DNA from: WVXT01 sp964345635
GTDB lineage: Bacteria > UBA6262 > WVXT01
Length of the DNA: 14,213 nucleotides
Reading direction: 5' to 3'
Assembly: GCA_964345635.1 (NCBI GenBank)
Contig: CAYFRM010000088.1
Coordinates: forward strand, 1-14,213
Position 1 is the first letter of the stretch. Each line of letters opens with the position of its first letter. The position numbers and the translations under genes were made by a program. The notes below the pieces were generated by a model that did not search any database, was not told where the DNA came from, and saw only the letters and a list, made by a program, of their open reading frames with translations. This document shows positions 6,575 to 14,145 of the stretch, one piece after another.

Positions 6575-6721
6575 GTAGGGGACGGACTCTGTGCCGTCCC
6601 TCCTTTCAGGTTTCTCATATGGGACGGACTCTGTGCCGTCCCTCCTTTCAGGTTTCTCGTATGGGACGGACTCTGTGCCGTCCCTGACTTTCTCGTAGGG
6701 GACCGACTCTGTGCCGTCCCT
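6575..6721 (+). repeat. Four family A hairpins, three with a 42-bp period
   Basis: Copies lie at 6575-6601, 6621-6643, 6663-6685 and 6695-6721. The stem GGGACGG/CCGTCCC encloses ACTCTGTG. The first three stems start exactly 42 bp apart (6579, 6621, 6663) and share the spacer TCCTTTCAGGTTTCTC. Copies 1 and 4 keep the leading GTAG, while copies 2 and 3 have lost it. Copy 4 has one stem mismatch (GGACCG). They lie between the large barrel gene and the glucanase gene. Confidence 0.85.
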
Positions 6722-6727
6722 CCCTTT

Positions 6728-6795
6728 GGGCGACCACGGAGTGTCGCCCCTACATTCCCGGCAGGCTCTGGGTGGCCACGGAGTGCCACCCCTAC
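6728..6795 (-). repeat. Two family B hairpins with different but self-complementary stems
   Basis: The copy at 6728-6754 has GGGCGAC/GTCGCCC and the copy at 6770-6795 has GGGTGGC/GCCACCC. Both keep the loop CACGGAGT and the end CCTAC. Both arms change together, so pairing is kept. They face the family A array on their left, continuing the opposite-orientation pattern. Confidence 0.85.
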
Positions 6796-6803
6796 GTTTG
6801 GGT

Positions 6804-6829
6804 GAAAAAGTAGCCTGTCCCTTTTTTTA
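6804..6829. repeat. Possible further repeat, AAAAAGTAGCCTGTCCC type
   Basis: GAAAAAGTAGCCTGTCCC followed by a T run lies 3 bases from the large barrel gene's stop codon. It resembles a class of dispersed repeats with a GACAGGCTAC core flanked by A and T runs. On the minus strand it could pair weakly (AAAAAG/CTTTTT) and end transcription. Only one copy is seen here. Confidence 0.35.
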
Positions 6830-6831
6830 CA

Positions 6832-8979
6832 TTAAAACATTACTTCCAGGGCTATGCGGGCGAAGTTATCAGCATATGGATAACCTTTCGGCTCCCAGCT
6901 GGGGTCTCCGAACCGCGTAGTCTTGTACATACCGAGAAGTTTTATGTAGGGCGTCGGATAATATTCGATCTTGGTCTGAAAAGAATCGGTCACGTAACTG
7001 GCACCTGTTAGAGGATGTTCTATATCTTCTCTCCTAAATTTAAACCACAATACCAACGGCAGCCTGAGACCGGGAGTTACCGGATGGACGAGGTGGAAAC
7101 GTAGATATAATTCGCTCACACCGACTTTTTCGTTTCTGTCCACATCCAGGGTGGAACGGATGCTGGTGTATTCATAATCTTCTTTTCGATATTCCTGGGA
7201 TATTCCCATCTCCGTTCCCCGAAAGCCATAGTAGTACAGGCTAAGATTAGTCCGTTTTCTTCCGTAATCTCTATCTGAATTTCGAGTTATGTCATCGTAA
7301 GCGACCGAGGCGACAAATCCTTTCACTGACTGTTCAAACTTAACGTTATACCCCTTCTGGTCGCCATCTACGTCGTCGAAAACCGTAGGCTCCTGACGAT
7401 ACTCCGGCTTGAAATCTTCACCGACCCACCGGTACCCGTAAGTAAGTTTTGAACCTCCCCAGAGGAGATTATCCAAAATCAATTTCCCGCGCCACATATT
7501 CCCGTAACGAGAAACCGCCTTATCCAGCTTCTGGCTATAGGTCGGTTCAGTAGGGTCGGTGCGGTCGACTTCAGCGTACTGATGGTATATATCGTGGCCA
7601 TAAATTCCTTCAATCTTGACTCGGCGACTGAGCAGGTATTCCAGAATCCGGAACATAATAGTTGTATCTCTTTCCACTGGCTCTATCTTGTCGGAAGAGC
7701 CTGAAAGTTGCGCTGTCTGGGAATTGTGAATTCCGATTGCTTCCAGCCGAAAATACTGCCAGTATTGTCGGAAATGGCTTCCCAAAGTAAACGAATTGAA
7801 AGGTTGCTTGATAAAGAAAGTATTGTAGTTGAGTCCACGATAGTCCCCGTCGATAGACGCGCCTTTCCATCCGTACACAGGATTGAACGTATAGCGGGTG
7901 GAGTCGAGCCAGAGATGTCCTACCCTTATCAACGAAGATTGGGGTAGAATATCGTTCACTGCAAATTGTAGAGTGGGAAATTCAATATCGGGAGATTCCC
8001 TGCGGGTCTCCTCAAAAGGCCAGTTTTCCAGGTCAACGCCATATGCTGCCTCTCCAAAATTCTGCGTCTCGGCCGCAATCTCCATTTTTCCGCTAAATCT
8101 TGCAAGTCTCCCTTCAAGAGATATACTTCCCATACTGAATATTTCGTTCTTTTCCTCCGGGGTATAAGAATAAGCAGTATAGATTGTCGCCCCCATATCT
8201 GTCCCCTTCTCTCCGGAATATTCTTTTGGATTACCCTGCGGCAGACTCTTTCCGGAAGCGGGCTCTTGTCTCCATTCTTCTTCAGGAGACTGCGCGAAAT
8301 ATATGTTATCCAGATATATGGTGCCCGTTTTTTTGGTCACGTTTTCATTGAACACAATCGTTAGCTCCGTCATCTTTTTCCATTCCCCTATTCTTCTGAA
8401 CATTCCCAGGGGAATGATTATCTTTTGCCAGGAAGAGCTTACTCCCTCCACCAGGAACTTATCGGTTTGGTCGATATTCTTCAGTTCAACGATAAATTTC
8501 CGTGTGAAACCCCGCATGGGGTCTCCTTTAACATAAAAGATAAGATATTTGTAACCTTTAAGGTTGGCATTGTTTAACAGAAAATAGAAACCATTGTAGG
8601 AAGTATGAGGAATCTCGCTGGCAAAGCCAATAATAGAATCCGTATCGTAATCGTAAATGTAGTAAGGAGTATCGGGAAACTCTCTTAGATAGGTAAGGGT
8701 GGAATCGATATCGTAGTCCAGCCTCAGCGAACTGCCAGTCTCGCCCACGCGAATCCGGGAATCAAAGGAAGATGTACAACCCTGCGACTTATCCTGGGGA
8801 TTAACGTTCCAGGGGTAGCTTTCTCCTCCCAGCTTATTGAGAAATGTCTGATGATCAAAATCATCCACCAAAAGGATTCTGCTTTCCGCATCCGGACAGT
8901 AGACAAAAATCACCGCCCAAGCTACCAATCCAGCCAATACAAAGGATAAACTTTTTCTCCTCATCAATTTACACCCCAT
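6832..8979 (-). CDS. Outer-membrane beta-barrel with an N-terminal carbohydrate-binding-like domain
   Basis: This 715-residue exported protein has a basic start (LMRRKSL) and a hydrophobic segment to about 32, a signal peptide. Residues 34-230 are a CBM11/CIA30-like beta-sandwich close to those in the lipoprotein and OmpA proteins: ILLVDDFD, NKLGG, SLRLDYDIDS, YNGFYFLL, YLIFYVKGD, SWQKIIIPL, KKMTELTIVF and IYLDNIYFA. It carries an extra insert near 97-127. After a linker (about 231-265) come about 450 residues of alternating, aromatic-rich strands typical of a beta-barrel, ending in ALEVMF with a C-terminal Phe as needed for outer-membrane assembly. It may be a glycan-binding pore. The Met at codon 6 (base 8964), with GGGGTG seven bases upstream, may be the true start. 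Sequence does not tell substrate or strand count. Confidence 0.8.
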   Translation of the reverse strand: MGCKLMRRKSLSFVLAGLVAWAVIFVYCPDAESRILLVDDFDHQTFLNKLGGESYPWNVNPQDKSQGCTSSFDSRIRVGETGSSLRLDYDIDSTLTYLREFPDTPYYIYDYDTDSIIGFASEIPHTSYNGFYFLLNNANLKGYKYLIFYVKGDPMRGFTRKFIVELKNIDQTDKFLVEGVSSSWQKIIIPLGMFRRIGEWKKMTELTIVFNENVTKKTGTIYLDNIYFAQSPEEEWRQEPASGKSLPQGNPKEYSGEKGTDMGATIYTAYSYTPEEKNEIFSMGSISLEGRLARFSGKMEIAAETQNFGEAAYGVDLENWPFEETRRESPDIEFPTLQFAVNDILPQSSLIRVGHLWLDSTRYTFNPVYGWKGASIDGDYRGLNYNTFFIKQPFNSFTLGSHFRQYWQYFRLEAIGIHNSQTAQLSGSSDKIEPVERDTTIMFRILEYLLSRRVKIEGIYGHDIYHQYAEVDRTDPTEPTYSQKLDKAVSRYGNMWRGKLILDNLLWGGSKLTYGYRWVGEDFKPEYRQEPTVFDDVDGDQKGYNVKFEQSVKGFVASVAYDDITRNSDRDYGRKRTNLSLYYYGFRGTEMGISQEYRKEDYEYTSIRSTLDVDRNEKVGVSELYLRFHLVHPVTPGLRLPLVLWFKFRREDIEHPLTGASYVTDSFQTKIEYYPTPYIKLLGMYKTTRFGDPSWEPKGYPYADNFARIALEVMF

Positions 8980-8994
8980 ATTTAAAAGCTCTCA

Positions 8995-9050
8995 TAGGGG
9001 ACGGACTCTGTGCCGTCCCTATCGGGTGGCCACGGAGTGCCACCCCTACA
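8995..9050. repeat. Inverted A-B hairpin pair
   Basis: A family A copy (8995-9020, GTAG altered to ATAG) is followed after ATC by a family B copy (9024-9050, GGGTGGC/GCCACCC). The couple is head-to-head, with AGGGG at one end and CCCCTACA at the other. The same A-ATC-B couple recurs at 10132-10188. It fills nearly all of the gap between the PorV-like gene (stop at 9054) and the large barrel gene. Confidence 0.85.
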
Positions 9051-9053
9051 TTC

Positions 9054-9938
9054 TCAAAACGTTATTGCCATGGAAAACAGGTGCGTGCTTCCCAGGTTGT
9101 AATGTCGCTCCCAGGCGTAATCGAAACGGAAAAATTTATAGCCGAGACTTCCCCCCAGGGTAAAATTCCATTTGCTCTTGTCCTGATTAATCAAACCTGT
9201 TCTTAAACCTATTCCCCGCTTCCGTAACCACCACTCAATTCCCAGGTGAGTCTCAACGCAACTCTCTAAGAGTTTGTCCAGATCAAGTGCGAAGTTCATA
9301 AAGGGATTGGGTCTAAATCCTACTCCCAGCCGCAGATTGGCGGGAAGACGATCTTTTGCCTGGGTCTCCCACCTTATTTGCGGTCGATTGAAGTCCTGGT
9401 ACAGAAGCCCCAGGTTCAAGTGCCCGGAGAAAGTCTTGCATAGAATACCCAGGTCCGCTCCTATCCCGCTCCCTGCGTCTTTGTAATCTATAGAGTAATA
9501 TTTTATGTTTGCTCCCAAACTTAACGGGGTTGCTATTTTGATTCCGTAGGTTATGATGTAGGTATTCTCCGTATAATCCATAAATTCTACATTTTTTGTC
9601 GTGTCCAGGCGTATCCAGCTGAATCCCAGCGAACCATTGCCAACATGGGGATGGACATAGCCCAGAAATTCGTAATTTATCAATCCTAAACTGAAGAGAT
9701 CTTTATGCATGACGCTGAGCTCGCTATTTTCTATCCGCGCTATGCCCGCAGGGTTCCAGTAGATGCTGTTTCCGTCGTCGCTAATTGCGGTAAAAGCATC
9801 TCCCATTCCTTTTGGTCGAGCTCCAATACCTATCCTGTCAAAAGCTCCCGCTTGTACTTGCTGTGACGGGTAATGGGCGACGCTTAACGCAGAAGCGATA
9901 AGAACAATCAAAAAAAGTTTACAAACTGCGTAACGCAT
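9054..9938 (-). CDS. PorV/UPF0164-like outer-membrane beta-barrel protein
   Basis: This 294-residue exported protein has a hydrophobic signal (7-22) with probable cleavage near VQAGAFD (28-34). It is followed by the family signature GIGARPKGMGDAFTAISDD (37-55) and SIYWNPAGIA (58-67). The rest is short amphipathic strands with Gly and aromatic residues, ending LFSMAITF with a terminal Phe. This fits the PorV/PorQ and UPF0164 group of small barrels, related to the FadL superfamily. In Bacteroidetes PorV is the type IX shuttle protein that receives substrates with C-terminal domains. Two neighbours here end in FlgD/T9SS-like domains, so a similar role is possible but unproven, since many homologues occur without type IX secretion. 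A GGGGGA ribosome site lies 9 bases upstream of the ATG. Confidence 0.8.
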   Translation of the reverse strand: MRYAVCKLFLIVLIASALSVAHYPSQQVQAGAFDRIGIGARPKGMGDAFTAISDDGNSIYWNPAGIARIENSELSVMHKDLFSLGLINYEFLGYVHPHVGNGSLGFSWIRLDTTKNVEFMDYTENTYIITYGIKIATPLSLGANIKYYSIDYKDAGSGIGADLGILCKTFSGHLNLGLLYQDFNRPQIRWETQAKDRLPANLRLGVGFRPNPFMNFALDLDKLLESCVETHLGIEWWLRKRGIGLRTGLINQDKSKWNFTLGGSLGYKFFRFDYAWERHYNLGSTHLFSMAITF

Positions 9939-9958
9939 AATGTCACATCCCCCTACCT

Positions 9959-10061
9959 GTAGGGGACGGACTCTGTGCCCTCCCTTATTTTGGGGTTTCT
10001 CGTAGGGGACGGACTCTGTGCCGTCCCTTCCTTTGGGCGACCACGGAGTGTCGCCCCTACA
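9959..10061. repeat. Cluster of two family A hairpins and one family B hairpin
   Basis: A copies lie at 9959-9985 (right arm mutated to CCCTCCC) and 10002-10028, 43 bp apart. The B copy at 10035-10061 has perfect GGGCGAC/GTCGCCC arms. The last A and the B form an inverted couple separated by TCCTTT. The cluster begins about 20 bases upstream of the PorV-like start codon. Confidence 0.85.
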
Positions 10062-10063
10062 AT

Positions 10064-10215
10064 GCCGTCCCTTCCTTTGGGATTTCTCGTAGGGGACGGA
10101 CTCTGTGCCGTCCCTTCCTTTGGGGATTCCTGTAGGGGACGGACTCTGTGCCGTCCCTATCGGGTGGCCACGGAGTGTCGTCCCTACAAGACGGCCACGG
10201 AGTGTCGACCGTACA
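10064..10215. repeat. Mosaic of a truncated A, two full A and two B hairpins
   Basis: A 9-base remnant of a right A arm (10064-10072) is followed by A copies at 10089-10115 and 10132-10158, 43 bp apart. B copies follow at 10162-10188 and 10190-10215, the latter degenerate (GACGGC and GTCGACC). The remnant, preceded by CAA, recurs after a B copy at 13233-13243, so B plus remnant has been duplicated as one unit. With the previous cluster these fill the 286-base gap between the secreted three-module gene and the PorV-like gene. Confidence 0.8.
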
Positions 10216-10224
10216 TTAAGTTGC

Positions 10225-12171
10225 TTAACGGATTACGGCGATGATATGTTTTACCTGGTCTGTCCTGTTGTCCAAATCTTCTGCTTCCAGAAGATATAAA
10301 TATAAACCGTTTCTCACTAAATTTTCGGAGCTATCTTTTGCGTACCAGTATATAGTGTGCTCTACATTCGGCGTCTTCTCGCCGGCATCGATCTTTTTCA
10401 CTAAACTCCCGGCTAAGTCATAAATTTTCAACGTTACGTTTGCATAGCGGGCAAGTGTAAACTTAAAACTTGCTCTATCTTTAATCCCGTCATTATTAGG
10501 CGAGATGGGATTGTCGGGGACTACAATAGTTTGTATCAGGGAATCTCCTCTCCCTTTTCTGAAATCATCAACTTCCAGAACTTCCAGTTGGTCAATTACC
10601 AGGGTACCACTCCCGCCGTCTCCCCTGCTCACTACAAAAGAGATACCTGCAATCTTCGTTAAATCGAGCGAATCAGCGACGTCGCCGTTACTATACGTTC
10701 CACTTTTGTGAAGGGAAAGTTCTTCGTAAGGAATGGTGGCGGACTTCCATTCCCCTCCGGTACTCGTGACGCTATAGATTTTTTTGGAAAATATAGTCCC
10801 GTTCTTATCCATTACCCTCAATTCCAGGTTATTGTCACTTCCCGTTCCTTTATATTTAAATCTCAAAGAATCGCTTCCGGCAATATTCCTTCCCCAATCT
10901 CTTTCCATTACAGTCCAATCGTCAATATCTCCCCGGTTAAACTTATAGGTCAACTGTAACGCTCTTCCATCCTGGCCCGATACGGTGTCTAATGATGTAG
11001 TCGTAACTCCCTTATCTTCATCGCATCCATAATTTTGCCAGCCGGAAATAGGAGCAGGCTCGTCCATCTCATCCAGAACGCCAATCGGACCCTCGGAAGA
11101 ACTGCCGGGGCCGGTAAATCTTACTTTGTCAATATACACTTTTCCCGCCCTGGGAGTCTGGTCAAAGACTACGTTCACCTGTCTTACCGCGCTGGTATCG
11201 AGGCCGGCGAAATCTGCGAGGGGTATCGTCACTTCCTGATAGGCAGTGGTCACACTTGCGATATAACTTGTTACTTCAACTTCAGGCTCCGTTCCCGGCG
11301 TATCTCCCGTATCTGCTATTTCCACCTTGAATTTTTCGCCACCCGTTGCTCCCTTCACCCAGAAATTGAGGTTCTGGTATCCACTCAAGTCATAACCGCT
11401 CTCGTCACTCCTGATAAAACTCCAGTAACCGCTCCACTGTCCCGAGGGAAAATCGTAGGCAATGGAAAGAGCGTAGACTCCTTCTTTAGCATTGGCGGTG
11501 TCGTAAGTTATATCAGGGTCGTAATTCCCATTAGAAGACATCGCTCCCGCATTGCCACCGAGGTCGTTGGGTGGGGTGCCGCAATTGAAGTTATCGAAGA
11601 GAAGACTGACTGAAGGTGTGTTTAACTGGTAAGATTCCAAGCCGTCGATTGCTACCTTACCGCTCCCGCCATCCGAGACGTTCACAGCAAACCCTATCCT
11701 GGAAATATTTCCTCTATCCAGCGTGCCGTCTCCGGTCCCTTTCCAGTGGGAGAGGCCGTCAAACGTTAAAATTGCTTCGGTCCAGGGGGAAATATTCGAA
11801 AGGTTAGCCAGTTTTCTTTCAAATACATCGCCGTCAACGTCGCTTATCTGAAATTTTATGTGATTGGAATCTCCTGCCCCTTTATGGTAAAACCTGATGG
11901 CATCTCCCGAAGAGATGTCCACATTGGCAAAGTCTTCTCTATTAATGGCAACCCATTCCCCGGAATCGATATCGTAGTCCAGTCGAACGGCATTCCCCGT
12001 TAAACCACTGACTGTGGAAGTAGAGAGACTTGCCCCGCTATCAGTCGCAACCGGCCAATTGGCAGATGAGTCCATGCCGTCCAGAACTTCCGCAAAACTA
12101 AAACCCGCAAGAATACACGGAAGGAAAAAGATGACAAACCAATTCTTGACTATCTTACTGACCCTTTGCAA
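10225..12171 (-). CDS. Secreted protein with three carbohydrate-binding-like modules and a FlgD-like C-terminal domain
   Basis: This 648-residue protein starts at TTG 12171, with GAGGTG seven bases upstream; the next Met is residue 33, past the signal peptide (about 8-27), so TTG is the likely start. Three beta-sandwich modules follow. Module 1 (about 28-183) and module 3 (about 365-533) resemble each other, sharing RLDYDIDSG/QLTYKFNRG, RFYHKG/RFKYKG, a DGGSG turn and VAIDGLE/LVIDQLE. Module 2 (about 188-354) has NDLGGNAGA and FWVKGA, closer to the type in the lipoprotein. Residues 545-648 form a FlgD-Ig-like domain: NPISPNNDGIKD, LKIYDLAGSLV, NGLYLYLLEA and the tail HIIAVIR. No catalytic domain is seen, so it probably binds polysaccharide. 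It starts 11 bases after the OmpA-domain gene, whose TGA stop overlaps its ribosome site. Confidence 0.8.
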   Translation of the reverse strand: MQRVSKIVKNWFVIFFLPCILAGFSFAEVLDGMDSSANWPVATDSGASLSTSTVSGLTGNAVRLDYDIDSGEWVAINREDFANVDISSGDAIRFYHKGAGDSNHIKFQISDVDGDVFERKLANLSNISPWTEAILTFDGLSHWKGTGDGTLDRGNISRIGFAVNVSDGGSGKVAIDGLESYQLNTPSVSLLFDNFNCGTPPNDLGGNAGAMSSNGNYDPDITYDTANAKEGVYALSIAYDFPSGQWSGYWSFIRSDESGYDLSGYQNLNFWVKGATGGEKFKVEIADTGDTPGTEPEVEVTSYIASVTTAYQEVTIPLADFAGLDTSAVRQVNVVFDQTPRAGKVYIDKVRFTGPGSSSEGPIGVLDEMDEPAPISGWQNYGCDEDKGVTTTSLDTVSGQDGRALQLTYKFNRGDIDDWTVMERDWGRNIAGSDSLRFKYKGTGSDNNLELRVMDKNGTIFSKKIYSVTSTGGEWKSATIPYEELSLHKSGTYSNGDVADSLDLTKIAGISFVVSRGDGGSGTLVIDQLEVLEVDDFRKGRGDSLIQTIVVPDNPISPNNDGIKDRASFKFTLARYANVTLKIYDLAGSLVKKIDAGEKTPNVEHTIYWYAKDSSENLVRNGLYLYLLEAEDLDNRTDQVKHIIAVIR

Positions 12172-12182
12172 ATAGAGTCACC

Positions 12183-13181
12183 TCATTTCTCAACGAATAC
12201 CAACTCCACTCTTCTATTGAGTGCTCTACCTTCCCAGGTCTCATTTTCGGCAATCGGTTTGGCTTCTCCGCAGCCTATGGCGTGCAGACGGTCAGGATCG
12301 ATTCCTCCGGTTATCACCAGGTAGTTCAGAACGACCGCTGCCCTTTTTCTGGAAAGAAGAAGGTTAGACTCGTCAGCTCCCGCGCTATCCGAGTAGCCTT
12401 CTATCCGTAGTCTATATTTCGAATTTGACTTCAAAATATCTGCTACCCTGTTTAGTTTAATAAATTCTCTTGCCGGAATGTGGATGTCTCCCGAATCAAA
12501 ACTGACTACCACAGTCTCGGGAAAGCGAACCCCTCTTGTCACTTTAGCCTCTTTGGTCGTTTTGACCTCTTTCGTCTCTGCAATACCTTTGCCGTCGGAA
12601 AAATAGATGTCGTCAAAGTAAATAATCCCTTCTTTGGGATTGCTTGTCAAATCGTCAAAGACAACCACAAATTCCGTCATTTTGCTCCAGTCGGTTATTC
12701 TTTTGAACTTATTAAGCGGGATTACCACCTTCTGCCACTCGCTGGTCACTCCGGAGACGAGGAAACTTCCCACCTTTGTGGGACTTTTCAACTCCACCTT
12801 GAACCTCTTGGTAAAACCTTTCTCTTCGTCGCCCTTGACAAAGAAGACAAGTTCTTTATAGGCTTTCAGGTCCTGGTTCTGCAATTTTGTCCAGAAGCCA
12901 TTGTAGGCCGGTTCGGGAGAGTCCACATCGTAGGTTAATTGCAACGAATATCCCTTATCTCCGCACCTCACTTCAGACGAAAACGAGTCTATGCACGTCT
13001 GTGTAAAGTCGGTGGGGTCTTTGTCCCAGGCGCCAAAATCTCCTCCCAGATTGTTTGGCTTCTGTCCCGAGTCAAAATCTGCGACCTTGAGAATTGCCGC
13101 GTTGCTCGTTCCCGTAACCATGAATACCATTGATACCACGAGAATTACTGCCACATTGATGCAATTTCTTCGAAACATCAT
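12183..13181 (-). CDS. Carbohydrate-binding-like domain fused to an OmpA peptidoglycan-binding domain
   Basis: This 332-residue exported protein has a signal peptide (about 1-28, hydrophobic AVILVVSMVFMV). Residues 29-196 are the CBM11/CIA30-like module: ADFDSGQKPNNLGGDFGAWD, two Cys (63, 73), LTYDVDSP, FFVKGD, WQKVVIPL, KMTEFVVVF and IYFDDIYFS. A Lys/Thr/Glu-rich linker spans 197-217. Residues 220-332 form an OmpA C-terminal domain: IEGYSDSAGADESNLLLSRK (260-279) with Asp and Arg at the positions that hold diaminopimelate, then NRRVELVF. It would tie a glycan-binding module to the cell wall. It is very similar to the lipoprotein next to it. AAGGAGGTGA lies before two adjacent ATGs; the second (13178) has the better spacing. 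Confidence 0.88.
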   Translation of the reverse strand: MMFRRNCINVAVILVVSMVFMVTGTSNAAILKVADFDSGQKPNNLGGDFGAWDKDPTDFTQTCIDSFSSEVRCGDKGYSLQLTYDVDSPEPAYNGFWTKLQNQDLKAYKELVFFVKGDEEKGFTKRFKVELKSPTKVGSFLVSGVTSEWQKVVIPLNKFKRITDWSKMTEFVVVFDDLTSNPKEGIIYFDDIYFSDGKGIAETKEVKTTKEAKVTRGVRFPETVVVSFDSGDIHIPAREFIKLNRVADILKSNSKYRLRIEGYSDSAGADESNLLLSRKRAAVVLNYLVITGGIDPDRLHAIGCGEAKPIAENETWEGRALNRRVELVFVEK

Positions 13182-13205
13182 TCACCTCCTTAACTTACAT
13201 TCTTT

Positions 13206-13275
13206 GGGCGACCACGGAGTGTCGCCCCTACAATGCCGTCCCTTCCTTTGGGCGGCCACGGAGTGCCGCCCCTAC
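13206..13275 (-). repeat. Two family B hairpins with a family A remnant between them
   Basis: Copies lie at 13206-13232 (GGGCGAC/GTCGCCC) and 13250-13275 (GGGCGGC/GCCGCCC), again with matched changes in both arms. An A remnant (13235-13243) lies between them. They occupy the gap between the lipoprotein gene and the OmpA-domain gene. Confidence 0.85.
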
Positions 13276-13304
13276 TTTTGCAATTCGCCTGACCAGCCAC
13301 AAAC

Positions 13305-13988
13305 TTATTTTGAGAAATAGAGATTATCGATGTAGATTGCCCCATCCCTATCCGTGGCTATTCTGTCCTCAAATACTACCACGAATTCGGTCATTTTGCT
13401 GAAATCGGTAATTCCCACAAAGTTCTTAAGGGGCACAACTACTTTCTGCCAGTCGGAGGTAACTCCCTTTACATAGTACTTGCCCACTTGGTTCTTCGTG
13501 TTTTTCAGTTCAATCTTGAACTGGGTGGTGAACCCTTTTTCTCTGTCACCTTTCACATAGAAGACCAGGTTTTCATAGGGAGTAATGTCGATAAGTTGCA
13601 GTTTAGTCCAATAACCATTAAAGGCAGGACTGGGAGAATCGACGTCGTACTCCAGCTTCATAGAGTAGCCTTCCTCTCCGCACTTCACATCAGAAGTGAA
13701 ATACTCCCTGCAGGTCTGCGTCTCATCCGCGGGGTCGCGGTCCCATGCCCCTAAATCGCCTCCCAGGTTATTGGGCTTTTCTCCGTCATCAAAGTCGTCA
13801 ATCATCAGGATGTCTCCCGGTTTTTCCGCTGACACTTTCTTTTTTTCAACTGTCTTCTTTTCCTCTACTACCTCTGGTTCCTTGACTGTCTTCTCTTCTT
13901 TTACTCGATACTCTTCCAACGGAACGCAGCCAACCAGAATCAAGAATCCCAGAGCCACCAAAGAAGAGAAGATAACTTTCTTACCCAT
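13305..13988 (-). CDS. Lipoprotein with a carbohydrate-binding-like domain
   Basis: In this 227-residue protein a lipoprotein signal (1-20) ends in LVGC with the lipidated Cys at 21. A flexible Glu/Lys/Val-rich linker (22-57) follows. The CBM11/CIA30-like module (58-227) has IDDFDDGEKPNNLGGDLG, AWDRDP, two Cys (93, 103), LEYDVDSPSPAFNGYWTKL, YVKGD, WQKVVVPL, KMTEFVVVF and IYIDNLYFS. It is nearly colinear with the module in the OmpA protein, implying duplication. The Cys pair, also kept in that protein, may form a disulfide. There is a strong AAAGGAGGA ribosome site seven bases upstream of the ATG. It is the first gene of the run in the window; no clear promoter is seen upstream, where repeats fill the sequence. 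It is probably membrane-anchored and binds a glycan, though the ligand is not known. Confidence 0.88.
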   Translation of the reverse strand: MGKKVIFSSLVALGFLILVGCVPLEEYRVKEEKTVKEPEVVEEKKTVEKKKVSAEKPGDILMIDDFDDGEKPNNLGGDLGAWDRDPADETQTCREYFTSDVKCGEEGYSMKLEYDVDSPSPAFNGYWTKLQLIDITPYENLVFYVKGDREKGFTTQFKIELKNTKNQVGKYYVKGVTSDWQKVVVPLKNFVGITDFSKMTEFVVVFEDRIATDRDGAIYIDNLYFSK

Positions 13989-14039
13989 CTAAAGTTCCTC
14001 CTTTCATTCTTTGTTTTTTCGATTCAAATGCTGTATCCA

Positions 14040-14096
14040 GTAGGGGACGGACTCTGTGCCGTTCCTAAAGGGTGGCCACGGAGTGCCACCCCTACA
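14040..14096. repeat. Inverted A-B hairpin pair, copy 1
   Basis: The A copy at 14040-14066 has a right arm mutated to CCGTTCC. The B copy at 14070-14096 has GGGTGGC/GCCACCC. The couple is flanked by GTAGGGG and CCCCTAC and followed by ATGCTACATTA, as is the copy 106 bp to the right. Confidence 0.85.
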
Positions 14097-14115
14097 ATGC
14101 TACATTATCCTTTTT

Positions 14116-14140
14116 GTAGCAGCAAAGCGCCAGCTTTGCT
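14116..14140 (+). repeat. GTAG-headed hairpin repeat, family C, copy 2
   Basis: GTAGCA precedes GCAAAGC (14122-14128), the loop GCCA and GCTTTGC (14133-14139). It lies between the two A-B couples. The stem and loop are identical to the copy at 3209-3232. Confidence 0.75.
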
Positions 14141-14145
14141 TACCT

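Noticed and set aside
3242..6721. CRISPR-like arrays with regular spacing
   Set aside because: The spacers are repeated along with the hairpins, arrays have only three or four copies, orientation alternates between sites and no cas gene is present.
6562..6789. Minus-strand frame with repeated GTAQSPS peptides
   Set aside because: It is made wholly of family A and B repeats and has no independent coding features.
9054..9938. Reading the PorV-like protein as proof of type IX secretion
   Set aside because: The family is broad and often found without type IX genes, and no other component is in the window.
9975..10244. Plus-strand frames with repeated DGLCAVPS and ATECRPY peptides
   Set aside because: These are translations of the hairpin repeats; the same applies to parts of 804-1037, 3091-3513 and 12991-13320.
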